Source: Clitopilus passeckerianus
Taxonomy: Eukaryota; Basidiomycota; Agaricomycetes; Agaricales; Entolomataceae
NCBI GenBank assembly: GCA_944990035.1
Contig: CALYLX010000079.1
Coordinates: forward strand, 1-64,000
Length of the DNA stretch: 64,000 nt
Reading direction: 5' to 3'
The notes beneath the pieces are model-generated. The model did no database searches and was not told where the DNA came from. It worked only from the letters and a program-made list of their open reading frames with translations. A program made the position numbers and the translations under genes. This document shows positions 8,999 to 20,188 of the stretch, piece by piece. Numbering within the stretch: position 1 is the stretch's first letter; the number at the start of each line of letters is the position of its first letter.

Positions 8999-11900
8999 TC
9001 AGGACGTTGGTGTAGGTAATTTAATTGTGACCTCGCTGCAAGCAGCTAGAGCCCGCTTCCAGAGTTCGCTACTTGAGAGGGTCGGGCGGTCTCCAATAAT
9101 GATCAGGGCAATCCGGGCTCGCGTCCACATCACATTCAGTCGTCTCGCATCCTCCAGAAAACCAATATCCAGATCAGAATTGCAGCGGACAGAGGTGAAG
9201 ATGATGACGTCGCTTTCTCTGCCTTGGAAGGAATCGATGGTGTAGCATGGAGTGTTGGGAACGCGACTACGGAGAGCCTGTATCTGCTTGGTGTAGGGTG
9301 AGAGGATAGTAATCTTGAGTTCCTTCAGCCGCTCTACCATGTCCTCTTCGGTACCTGGGACTTCTTTTCGGAGCAATGGTAGAATATGCTTGATCAATTC
9401 AACCTGCCCAAGGTTGCTTTTGGACATCCCTCCCATGTCCTCTTCAGAAGCACAAGGTATAAAAACCGTTGGCTTCGCCGTATATCCCATACGTGGCCAG
9501 GGGAATGCTGATACACGCAAAACACTGAGGATTTCGGCACTGTTCTGAAGGCCAGTACCGAGGCGTCCCTCGTAGAACTCTTGCGATGGAAACGCCATGA
9601 GTTCTCTCGGAGACCGGTATTGCACATCAAGCATTGTTTTGCGCAGATCCGGGTGATCGAGACGTGTATAGATCCTCTCCAAGAGAGACACATCCAGTTC
9701 GAGAACCCGCCCCATTTTCCGGACTGTAGGTCGCAGTTGTACGCTAGAAACTTGTCAACAAAAATAGCCAAGTAAAACTCAAGGGAGGCGTGACATACTG
9801 ATCTCCTACCATCACCGCCTTCTTAATGCCCTTGACGAGGGGGATCAGAGCAGTCGGCTCAGTTATTTGTGAAGCCTCATCAATGATAGCGATATCAAAG
9901 TCTTGCTTCCGAAGGGTACCAAGGCCGGCTCCTGGAGGTACAAATAAGTTTGTGATTCGTGCACAAATCAGAGCGTTCCTACCTGCGCAAGTCGTGAATA
10001 CAAGGATGGCGTTTTCAACCCGCTCGCGCGCTTTTTTAGCAAGGTGATTATTCTCATTCAAGTCACCACCAACGCGAGCATCAATCGTATAACTTCTTAA
10101 GGATTCATGAACCTTGGATTGATCCGTAGCCACACGAAGAATTTGCTGGTCTGTGAGGAGTTCTTCTGTCTCATTCAGCTTAAGGAACCGTTCAAGGACA
10201 TTGTCGACAGCTAAACACCCTAGTCAGTTATAATGGCTGAGAGGAGTGACAACGTGGGCTTACCATTGTGAGTAGATGCTGACATCAGGATCTTTCTGCC
10301 GTCAGTAACAGCGTCCTTCAGTAGGACCCTCAAGATCTGCACTACCACGGTTGTCTTGCCAGTACCTTGTGCCCGAAGATTAGAAAAACCTGCCGCCAAT
10401 ACTTCGGGAAATCGTACCAGGAGGACCCCATATCAATGAAAGTGGCGCACTGCAAGAGCGGACGGCATCAATTTGACTTGCATTCAAGCCACCGTAATTG
10501 GAAGGTCCCGATGTACCCCGACTTGCGCCCGTTCTCGTTTCTGCGGCGTTTATATCCTCTGTCGTAGCAACCTCTCCAGTGATGACACCGTGAAATCTGC
10601 AACAGTCAGATCCTTCGGTGATCAGGCGCTGGAGTGCATCCATCATTGCCCTTGAGGTAGCTGAGGATCGCTCCCTCAGCGCTAGCAGACGAGCAGACAG
10701 GAAGTATTCTCACCAATGCTCCCAGCGTTAAACATTGTCCAGTCCATCGCTTCCATTTCCGGAGGGTTATGCATGAGCTCAATCCTAAATTCTCCTTTCG
10801 AAGCAACGACAACCAATCCGTCAAGAACTAAAGGCCGAGCCCATTGGTTGGCAGGCTTTGATGCAGCCTGAAGTCGGACATGAGAATGAAGTCGAGCAGA
10901 TGGGCGAGTATCAACTCGATATTCAGCAGTAACCTGTGTCCTTTTTCCGGCACCCAGCGCAGCTTTACCTGCGATGGGGCAGCTCTCTGCTTTTTCGGTC
11001 GCCCCGAGTCATCGCAAGGACATTCGTCAGCTGCCTCTTCAGCCCGCTCGAATGCAATTGATAGCGCGAGTTTGTTGCCATATTTTGCGGTAGGGGACAG
11101 AGGGCCATCGGACTCGTCAGTTCGAAAATCGTTGAGAACGAGTAGAAGCTCCCGGGCCACCTCTTGAGACCGAACACTCATCGAGACGAGCATCAAAAGA
11201 TCATAGTATTGGGCAGCTTCCAGCCCCCGGATAGACATCGAAATCTTCTCCAAAGTGGACAACACCGTGAACCCAAGTGCGTTCGCGCACCGAATCAGAT
11301 TTCGAATGACAATGTGAGCTGATTCCCGCAATGCAGGAGGGAGAGAAGAGTCATCTGTCGGCGGATAGATCTTGAGGAGGGAGAAGACGAGGGCAGGGTA
11401 TCTCTCTACCCACTCGGTAAGGATGGACAGATCGGCAGGCGGGGTAGACGCTATATGATAAAATATCATGAAGATCTCCTCTTCCGCATTATGTTCCAGG
11501 GCAAATGCCATGATTTCATCGATTTCTGAGGACGTTTTGGTGGTGAGGTGTCGCGACATGCTCTGTTCATCATGCCTCTGCCATTGCTCCACTTGATCCC
11601 CCGGCTGTGGCCAGCTTTTGGGATCAAGTTCGTTCACTGGAGGCGTGTTGTGGCTGATGCCATCTGTGTTGACGAGATCAGGTAGTTGAAAGAATGAACC
11701 TTGTAAGGCACGGCGATCCTCCTTTGACCAGTCGACGTTATTGATATCATTTCTCGTGTATGGCTCAGGTCGGCGAGCCAGGCGTTTAACAAATTCCTCG
11801 GTAGGTACACTGGCAGCAATGCGTCGTCAGCTCACTGCGCATCAACTTCTACTTACGTCGCTTACTGGTCAAACCAGAGGTCAAATAGTTGATGCGCTTC

Positions 11901-14900
11901 CCTATCTCGATTGGACACGACGTGCAATTCCAAAGCAATCACTGGTGCCATTCTTAGCCTTCCAAGTTGCTAGGAATTCAAGATGTCAGAGCGGGGACGT
12001 CGGAACAGAGGCGAAACGTACTCGTTGTACAGTTGCGGATATCTTCCCTAGAGCGATGCTCACAGCAATCTCTGAACTAGACGCACGAGGTGCATGGTTG
12101 ATAAAGACGAACGTGTCGCTCTGTTGCTTGTTATACAACTGAAAGTTGTTATCTCCAAGATGGAGGCGATAACCATTGGTACACGGCCGATAGCCTGGGA
12201 GGTTGGACGCCGTATAAGGCATGAATGAGCAAACGACAACATTATGCCCGACATCCGTGTCTTCATTCCAGGGTACAGGACCCCGCATAAAGATCCCAAT
12301 AGAGAACCGTGCTGTTGTCTTCAGGGACTGAGCTTGCCTGACTGCATCAAAAGAATGCGGAACTTACTTGGAGGACCAGTAGCTTCCTGGTGTATTCCTG
12401 GGTCGCCATTCGAAGAAACTCGAAAAAGGTATAAAGTCCTTGCTGCTTTGACGAATAAAGTCGTTGAATAGAGAACGGTCGATTCAAGGCCCGTTGGTAA
12501 AGATCCTGAGGCCGAAGAATGTCCGAACGAAGAAGAGAATTCCAGATGAAGGGGTGCTCTTTTCTCTCCAAACCGAGGGAAAGGCTGAGGGCATGCTTTT
12601 GCTGGGAAGTCAAGGCTGACATGTCGAGGTAGGGGAGGAATGATGACGTGTCGAGAGAGAGACGCCTTGCGAGGGCGTTCGCGAGATTGAACATCTCGAA
12701 TTCCGATAATGAACTCTGTTCGCTTTGTAGCAGTCCGCGTAGGAGATGCTCTCCACCGCCAGCGTCCAGGGATGACACAACCTCAAGAGTTACGTTTTTG
12801 CTTATGAAAGCTTCAGCGAATTCTGCCCTATCATTCTCCAGAAGGTCGAGAATGAAAGGATCTGAGCCCTCTGGTAACTCAGGCAGTTTTGTAAGCCGAT
12901 CTGGAATCTTGACTCTCGCACCATCAACACATTGGGAATGAAGCGCGTTGAGCTCTTGACACTCAGGACTAAGAGCACCCTTTGGGCTCGCGCGGACCCA
13001 TTTCGCATGCAGAGATGCAACCCTTGCGACTCTAGAAGGAGAGACATTTCCAGAAGCTGTCGTGGGCGTATGAATGCCACCTACCCTGCCCCGCTGTACA
13101 TTGCGAAGTGGTCTATCAGATGAGACCGTTCAAGTTTGATGGGCCTCTGTTCTTTATTAGGGGGATAGTCATAAGACTGGAAAATTTCTATCAACTTGGC
13201 AACGGAAGTATAGAGTAGCTTCTCACCTCCACTACCCGTGTAGGCACTAGGTCCTTGTCCCAACACACAAAATACTCATCACCTGCCTATTGATTAGAAT
13301 GCGTCGGTTTTCAGAATAGATATCGTACCATCAAGGTCTCCGCCGCTTGACATTGATGGAGCGGAATGATGTCCGGGGCGAGCTACGGAGGCAAACACAA
13401 TACAGTCGACAAGATGGTTGAGGCGGTTATCATGAACTGCACGAAGCTTCAAGCAGTCCCCTATTGGATATCAGTTAACAGGCTTGTCGGATGTTTAAAG
13501 CTGAGGGCGACGATTACCTGGATGAAGGCAGGGGTTGCGGATCACAAGAACATCGCCATGTATAGGCGTAGCAGGGCCTTTTCGACCGACTGTGATGCGA
13601 ATGTGGACTTCGCCTTCTTTGAGAACACCATAAGGGTCGCAGACTCCAAAGAGTCGACGAGAGTCCCGAACAAATGTTCTTGACTTTGGCCGCCCCTTGT
13701 CGCTCTTGAAGCTGGATACTTCGGATAGTTGTACTTTTCGCACCTTCTCCTTGACTGTTGGATCGTCGAGCCCATCAAGTAGCACCCTTTCTGCCAGGTC
13801 GTAGTTTTGCAACGCGCAGAGGAAATCGACAGCCTTGATTGCGTCGACGGAGGCTGCTCGAATCCAGTCAAAATACTCTTGCTGCTTTGCCCTGAGTTTT
13901 TCGTCGGTGATTCCAAGGCTCGAGAGAAGAACCATAACGTCGTTGTTGAGGCGTCCAAAGGTATAAGGTTTGGAGAAATTGACGACTGAAAAGGTCCAAT
14001 CTTGAGTCGTCTTGAATTTCTTCATACTCTTTCGAAACTGTGCCAACGGTTTATCGGGAGCGTTGAGTTCAGGGTGAAGCATCAGAACTCCTTTGTACCC
14101 AAGATACCTGCCAATCAGAATTGGAGGTAAACACATGTATCTCTTCGCTAAAGTAGGACTTGCCGGATTTGATAAATGGTCGGCGTATATCGTACTCCTC
14201 TCAGAATGATCTTCTTTGATCGACTAAGCTGAACCGCAAGCCTCTTAGAGATGAGACCACATCCATCTGAGAAGAGTTCATCCCCGTCTTTGATATCATC
14301 GATGTCCTCAATGTATCTCGGGTCTAACTGCCAATCCAGCTGCGCTTCGGAAAACAACAACCCTATACGTTTGGCACCTGGTCGTTTGCGGTAAGCACGT
14401 CAGATACAGTCGAGTCATTAAAACAACTTACGTTTTGCCGCGTTCATAATGTTCCCAAAATCTCCCAAGGCGTAGATTTTACGATCAAGCTCTTCGTCTG
14501 AATTTGCTTCACGAACAAAGCATGATCTTCCACGCTTCATGGATCATCAGTCGTCGTCAACGATTGGCGAGAGCAAGAACATACCAGTTGGCTATTGCTG
14601 TGGTGATAAAACCGGTACTGCACATCGTTCAGGAAAATACCGGCCTTCAGCAACCGTGCGATGTAATCTGACATGTCACGAAGAGTTGATCCAGGAAATC
14701 GCAGGCCACCAAAGGACAAAAGGATGAACTTCGACGGGTCGTCACCGCGTAAAATGCGGTTTGCCGGCAGTGGGGCCATCTGGATGCTAATCTGTTCTGC
14801 GGTAAAGAGGATCATCTTCCCTAGTGTTGGGCGATTCTTGGGAGGAACTAGGGCCGTTGGAGGGACTGAATAGCGCCATGAAGTATCATCCTTCGTCGGG

Positions 14901-14926
14901 CTCTGCTGGAGGACGTAAGGCACCAT
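8999..14926 (-). CDS. RNA-dependent RNA polymerase fused to UPF1-like SF1 helicase
   Basis: Sixteen exons join in compatible phases. Residues about 1-565 are a cellular RdRP: NRILRGDDPSKFILLSF, SNSQLRGRSCFVRE, FSDGCGLIS, YLGYKGVLMLHP, RNPCLHPGD, the catalytic GGDLDGDEYFVCWD (DLDGD about 457-461, split by an intron at 13283-13328) and the closing block HSQCVDGARVKIPDRL. Translation continues through an uncharacterised middle into a helicase: RLHSHVRLQAASKP, Walker A WGPPGTGKTT (about 1311-1319), DEASQ, GDHVQLRPT, LDVQYRS, DSFQGRESD and NVMWTRAR. It probably makes and remodels dsRNA in RNA silencing. One break remains: near 10934-10968 the frame needs +1 nt or a 35-nt intron, giving about 1716 or 1704 residues. 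The ATG at 14926 lacks the usual upstream RdRP region, so 5' exons may be missing. Confidence 0.85.
14108..14163 (-). other. GC-AG intron in the RdRP-helicase gene
   Basis: On the minus strand the donor is CG/GCAAGTCC and the acceptor TTGGCAG. Splicing gives QIR-YLGYKGV, matching the conserved RdRP block; no GT donor restores it. 56 nt, phase 2. Confidence 0.75.
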
Positions 14927-15077
14927 AATGGGACCTGAGAAGAATCAGGAGGCCGCAGTGTACCACGAGAACAAAAATGCTTACATGAGAGTTCTTGAGC
15001 GCTTGCAGAAAAGCAAATTTGATTTGACAAGCCTATATAAAGGCCAAGGGCCTGAGAGCTCCGATGCCCCCAAAATC

Positions 15078-15709
15078 ATGAGAAAGCAGATCTTCCTCGT
15101 TGGTCCATCAGTGAGCGTTCCCCTACTCAATCTGTACTAAATATCGACGGAACTTCATAGTCGACCGGAAAGACAACCACATGTAATGCACTGAGCAAAG
15201 CGTTAGGCCTTAGCGGCTCAGCAGTGGTGAAGGAAGTCGCTCGCGAGGTCATGGCTCGTGATGGATTTACACGTGAAGACGTGGGTGCGTTGCAAATGCA
15301 AGTTGCAATCATGAAAGCACACCTGGAGCAGGAACAGGCAGGGATTACCTGTCCCATTCAGCTGTGCGACCGCTCGGCTGTGGACCCAATTGTTTACGCA
15401 GTCCTCCAGGCGCCTAGCGTTACGGAGGGCCAGATAAGGTTCGGTCACCTGGTGGAGTCGCCTGAATTCCAGGCCGCTCTACCAGGTTATCGACAATCAG
15501 TCTTTGTGTTATTCGCGCCAGTACCTGAGTGGCTGGTGGATGATGGAGTGCGGCTTCTTGAGAAGCAGAACGAATGCTTCGAGCTCTTCAAGAAGATTCT
15601 GAACGACCTAAGGATCCCATTCCGGGTGCTTAGGTCGGAGCAGAGGCTTTTGGAAGAGAGGGTTATCAGGATTCTGGAGCTATCAGATATTACAAGACCC
15701 CACCTATAG
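15078..15709 (+). CDS. Small P-loop ATPase/kinase (AAA_28-like)
   Basis: Exon 1 (15078-15110) encodes only MRKQIFLVGPS. A 50-nt intron (15111-15160) splits the Walker A, and exon 2 continues STGKTTTCNALSKALGL to TAG at 15707-15709 (193 residues). The full P-loop GPSSTGKTT lies at the extreme N terminus, as in AAA_28/NadR-kinase-like proteins. Later segments CDRSAVDPIVYAV and QSVFVLFAPVPEWLVDDGVR fit the Asp-containing core and base-binding region of that family. An upstream in-frame ATG at 14928 would add 50 residues, but the ATG at 15078 matches the usual start close to the P-loop. It is divergent from the RdRP-helicase gene, with about 150 bp between the chosen starts. The substrate is unknown. 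Confidence 0.78.
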
Positions 15710-15984
15710 CGCGTCTACATGTACCGTCGTCGATATTTCGCACTAAATCTTTGACTTTGCAAGATTACCATGGCAGAACAAGGTATCGTGGCAGAACAAG
15801 GGAAAACGGAAAACGATGCTCGGCAGTTGGGAGAATGGTTGACGTCCCCCGGCACAGTCCGGTCCGACGCTTGCGGCTGACTAAGCGCCATTTAGTGTGA
15901 CGCGACGGCGCGTCTCGGTTCCTAAGGTTTGTCTTTACGTTTGGAAAGCCTCAGAACAGCCTCCTTTCACTTCAGGCAAGCAAT

Positions 15985-17434
15985 ATGTCAAAGCGCGCAG
16001 CAGGAGACATAGAAGATCTACTCAAAAACGAAGAAAACTGCACGTCTTCTGCCGAAGCTCAGATACCATCACTTGCTTCATTCGCTTTCGCTAGCTTGGC
16101 CTCAAGCCAGCGAAAACGGGCAAAAGTTAGCTCTGACGACGACGGAAAACTCGGACATGATTCTCAGCCGTCTACACAACTTGACGAAAGGCATCGCTCC
16201 TCTCGAATAAGAGTAGCCCAGCCACGGGCGAAGGTAGACGTTGACAACCTCGATGAGAAGGTCACCCTGAAGGCTTCCTCTACCAAATCTGCGGTCTCGA
16301 GAGTCAAAAGAACCCCGAAGGGTTACGCACCTCCAGAGAAATATGCACATCTGCGAGAGCTCCAAGATGTCATTGATTCCGACTTGGACGGTAAGTCAAT
16401 CCATCAAGCCATTGACGCCGCCTGGCTCCTTAATCATAGAGTTCATAACAGTCCTTTTTTGCGGAATCAAGTAAGTGCTCCTCAGCAGAATCTAATGTCT
16501 TCTCTTGTTGATGTCCGTTGAAGTCCCGGAAGAAAGTCGGCGGAGATAGGCCACCATTTTGGACACGCCTCCAACCAATTCTGGTATTGTCTCCACCAGG
16601 CGGGTGCGTGCTCAATCTGTCACAAAACCATATTCAGAAAAAAATAGTAACGAATATCACAGGCTTTACATCTAGGCAACCCTCACCAACCGAAGAATTC
16701 GAGCTGCCTGGACAATTTCGGCTCGGGATAGTGAGTGACCAATCGCCCTTCTACGTCTTGTGAGGAAAGCTGAAACCATGTTCAGACGGACCTTGTCGAT
16801 CGGCCAACCTCCGAGGTATGTATCTATGTAGCACCACTACACATTCCTCTTATCTCTGACATCTGCTTAGGAGAGTGAGCTGTCGGTGCAAGATAAAATT
16901 GACGGCATACCTACGCTTCTCGCTAAAGTCGACAGATATCGGCCTCGCATTCTATGCTTCGTGAGCTTAGATAACGCCCGGATAGTGCAGGTTCAGATGA
17001 ACAAACGCTACGTACGTCAGTTCATGCTTGCATTGTCTCCAGGACATGGCTGATGTAGGATGTATACTAACAACAGAAAGCGAGTAACGTAAAGCCAGCA
17101 AAATCCGGACTTGGCCTGCAGTCGTACAAGATGGTCCATGGGACTCGTGAAGAGCGGCCTGAAGGTCAGGGGATTTTCTCCACATAGACCGTTCTCGCTA
17201 ACGGCAACCTCAGTTGCGCACGAAACATTATTCTATGCCGTCCCAAGTACATCCGGGCTAGTTCGCATCCCTCAGGTGAAGCTTAAATCTCACTCGTCAC
17301 TTGGACCTGGGTTTATTCACTCCAACCAGAGGGACGGCAAAGTGGCAATCTTCAAAGACCTCCATCAGCTGCTCAACAGTCAGAAGTCTGGAAATCTAGA
17401 CACCTCTCGATTGAACATCGTCTCTGCACCCTGA
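15985..17434 (+). CDS. G/T mismatch-specific thymine/uracil-DNA glycosylase (TDG/Mug family)
   Basis: Nine exons (15985-16390, 16440-16470, 16527-16603, 16663-16730, 16786-16815, 16871-17011, 17077-17164, 17214-17275, 17330-17434) sum to 1008 nt (335 residues) with consistent phases. The active-site block VLFCGINPGRKSAEIGHHF, with the catalytic Asn in GINPG, is built from exons 2 and 3. It is followed by NQFWYCLHQAGFT, LGITDLVDRPTSEESEL, PRILCFVSL, and the late HETLFYAVPSTSG segment that corresponds to the minor-groove insertion region. The N terminus is basic and disordered, with a KRTPKGYAP stretch. The enzyme removes T or U from G mismatches in base excision repair of deaminated cytosine or 5-methylcytosine. 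A decayed duplicate lies 2.8 kb downstream on the same strand. Confidence 0.92.
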
Positions 17435-18155
17435 ATCAGGTTGCAGAGAATCACAGTAACCCCAAAAGTTTTCCTCCATTATTCTCAAGTTATATAATAC
17501 TTCATTGGGTACTTTAGCGTCAGTTTCCCTCTATCGTAGTATGTAGATTAGACCCCTAATCATAATTATACCTTCCCTTCCATAGAACAAGAGCTCAAAA
17601 CGATGCTGAGGCTCCAAATTGGCTGTACGCCAGTCGGTGAGCTCCTGGCGAGCCCTGCCTAGATCGGACTCTCAGACGCCACCATAGCTATCTACGAGGT
17701 TTGGTGTCTTGCTGTTGATCACAATAATAAGCCCATTGGGGCCCCCTTCCAGGTGTTTTCCGTGATACTGGGGATAGCAATCCGGGGACTGTCGACCCGA
17801 GCTGACAGAGTGGTGCGAGGCACGCACCGGATCGGAGGGTGTCGAGAATTAGCCGATATGTTCAGAAGACGTAGCCTGAGCATTGATCGACTCCCAATCA
17901 TAACACCGATTCAAAGGTTCAACATCTGCACACTACCTAAATTAAAGTGATCCGCAGTAATGATATCTTATCAACAAGGGTTTCAAAGCGTGGTAGCTTC
18001 CGGGTGGCCATATTGGCAAATCGTGATATGTATAGTGGGTGGAGAGTCTTTGGTCTTATGGACATGGTCACACATATAATCAGGGATACCTACGTTAGAT
18101 AAAAGGACCACATCCCATCATCGAACGGGAATGGCCCACCAGCCTCCTCCTCGCA
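17435..18155. other. Intergenic, nothing recognised
   Basis: About 720 bp between the TDG stop and the end of the APH-like remnant. It is rather AT-rich; no gene, repeat or structured RNA was identified. Confidence 0.45.
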
Positions 18156-19975
18156 CTACTTTTCCCTGAGCTCGTCATATAACCTCTTTGCATCAGGGTA
18201 ACCAGCATCAGAGACCCAACCATCCTCCCCCCCCCCCCCACCCGAGATTGTCTACAAGATCTAACTGAGTATCACGAAAGCTCTTAAAATGCACGTACTC
18301 AGTGGCCTCTTCATAAAACTGTGCTGGAGTCCGGATGACGGGGCAAGAGACGCCATCTGGCCAGGCGGAAACGAGTTCCTTTACAAAGTTCTTCAGCGGG
18401 GCAGGTCCATCAGCCCGGTAACGTAGAACGATGTCAGAGAACATTTGAACAGGGACAATGAAAGGATCTGCCCAAGCAACTGAGACACCGGGAGAATGTC
18501 CTGCTAGGAACCGCATTAGGCGGTGCTGACGATTAGCAAGTCGAAGCTCGTGTTTTGCTTGTTCTACCTCTTCGGCTTTCAAGTTTTTGGGGAGAGAAGG
18601 ATCCTTGTCTAAGTCGAGACCACGCATCTCTATGAAGCTGCCCTGGTACTGAACCGCTTGAAGAACTGTATTTGCCTGCAAAACGGGCAGCACTGCGGCG
18701 CCTTGCCAGTCGATGTAGGCTTGAACCCGGTAGTCGGACGTCGAGATAAGAATGTTCGACCTGTTCAAATCGGGGTGCGACAAGGTCGGGAAGGTGACTT
18801 GAGGATTTCGGAGTAGATCAGGTATGCAGGGTGCTAACGTGAGGCATTCTTCAAGAAGTCTCCGAACGACAGGGAAATCCTCCTGCCTAGAGAGGCTGAG
18901 GCTGCCGCTAGAGTGTCGTATGTTTGCCCTGTTGCATTGATATTCCACTCGTCGGATAGCAAGTCGGCAGATATCTTGAAGAAAAGATCCCATGTCGTTC
19001 CCTGAAGTCATGGCTCACGGTCATGGTATCTGCAAGGAAGGTATGTGAACGTACATGGTCCACAAAGATCGTTCACGCCCAGCTCTCCATTGAACTTGAA
19101 TTGCCTGTCAGTTATAGGCCCAATGTGATACCTGCCTTCATCGGGATAGTCAGACGAGGCATTCGATACAATGGCCGATCCTGGAGGTTGGGGGCGACAT
19201 CGTCTTTGAAATAGATGCTTCCAATCTGAGAGAGAAGTTCGGATGCAGAATATAGTACTGGTTGAGGATTATATCTTTCAGACGGGTCTTGTCTGCTCAA
19301 AGTTGATGGTATGCCAGTGGTCAGCGAGGGACTCGCCCCTGATCCGCTGCATTAAAATAAAGTCCCAGCCAACTTTCTGGTTCAGTTCAGGGGTTGAGCT
19401 CCAGGCAATGACTTTTGGCGCAGGCTGCTTGATGACCTCCCGGTATTAATCCATTGTTGCGACCTCACTAGCAGTGGCGAGACGCATGTCTCCAACCAGC
19501 TTGCAAGGAAATCGAGCCACAAGCTCGTCTCCTGTCTCCAAGGTAAGGGCATAAACCTTATGATATGCTCCTGCTCAGGCCGATTAATGAGACACAGTAT
19601 TCGGCAAGCTTGTCAATATTGACGCATCGATTGGCTGACATTTTCTCACACGCAATTTCCGCTACAGCATCCAAGGTAACGCTGATGGTTCGTGAGCGGC
19701 GTTCTGAGAAATAAATATTAGTCTGCCTTTCGGTTTCCAAGAATGAGCACCGTTAGGCCATGCTCACGAAGTTCGTCTTTCCATAGCCAGCGTCCGTCTG
19801 GTTTCAGTATTTGTGTTGAGGTCGAGGCCTTCCTAGACCAGGCAATAATAGATCGAACGGGGTGTGGACTCTTTCGTGGGGTCGGAAAGCAGATTATTGT
19901 TGGAGAGGATGCCCCAAGGAGACCCGAGATCTTTCTCCATGATAGCATGTCACTAAGGCTGAAAGTATGTGGGCG
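18156..19975 (-). pseudogene. Aminoglycoside phosphotransferase-like (APH/AIM9-type) gene, decayed
   Basis: Fungal APH-fold proteins of the AIM9 type are recognisable in order: KPDGRWLWKDEL, DKLAE, YHKVYALTLETGDELVARF, SEVATMD, FILMQRIRGESLADHW, SQIGSIYFKDDVAP, YHIGPITDRQFKF, then a long C-terminal exon with FPTLSHPDLNRSNILI (the HxDxxxxN catalytic loop) and YIDWQGAAVLPV (DW in place of the usual D-F/W-E). Several breaks occur. A TAA falls just after SEVATMD. The frame changes before SQIGSIYF and again before YHIGP. Near the end a 13-base C tract puts the natural terminus (DGWVSDAGYPDAKRLYDELREK) out of frame. The C-terminal kinase half still reads as one 267-residue ORF, so a truncated product is conceivable, but the N-lobe is broken. 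Confidence 0.75.
18227..18239. repeat. Poly-C tract of 13
   Basis: An uninterrupted run of 13 C on the + strand lies inside the APH-like coding sequence. The frame downstream of it (minus strand) is shifted relative to the expected C terminus, so its true length decides whether the last 20-odd codons are read. Confidence 0.9.
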
Positions 19976-20188
19976 TCTGTGGGCGTCGCATGATAAACGT
20001 TAACAGCCAGCCTAAAAGACCCGATCATAATATCCTTCTGAGTCAAAGTGGCAGCCCAAATGGGGTTCACGCGACGCGTCTCGCTAAAATTCGGTTTAAT
20101 GTCGCCGACTCCAGGGATTGGAAATTTAAAATTAAGCCTCTTTCTGCTCCTCACAACAGCAGATCCACCAGTAGGCAGTTTTTGCAAT

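Noticed and set aside
11000..13100. RdRP and helicase as two separate genes
   Set aside because: No stop codon, start codon context or intergenic gap was found between them, and intron phases connect all exons.
14928..15077. Longer start (14928) for the P-loop gene
   Set aside because: Family members start close to the P-loop, and the extra 50 residues have no features; the ATG at 15078 fits better.
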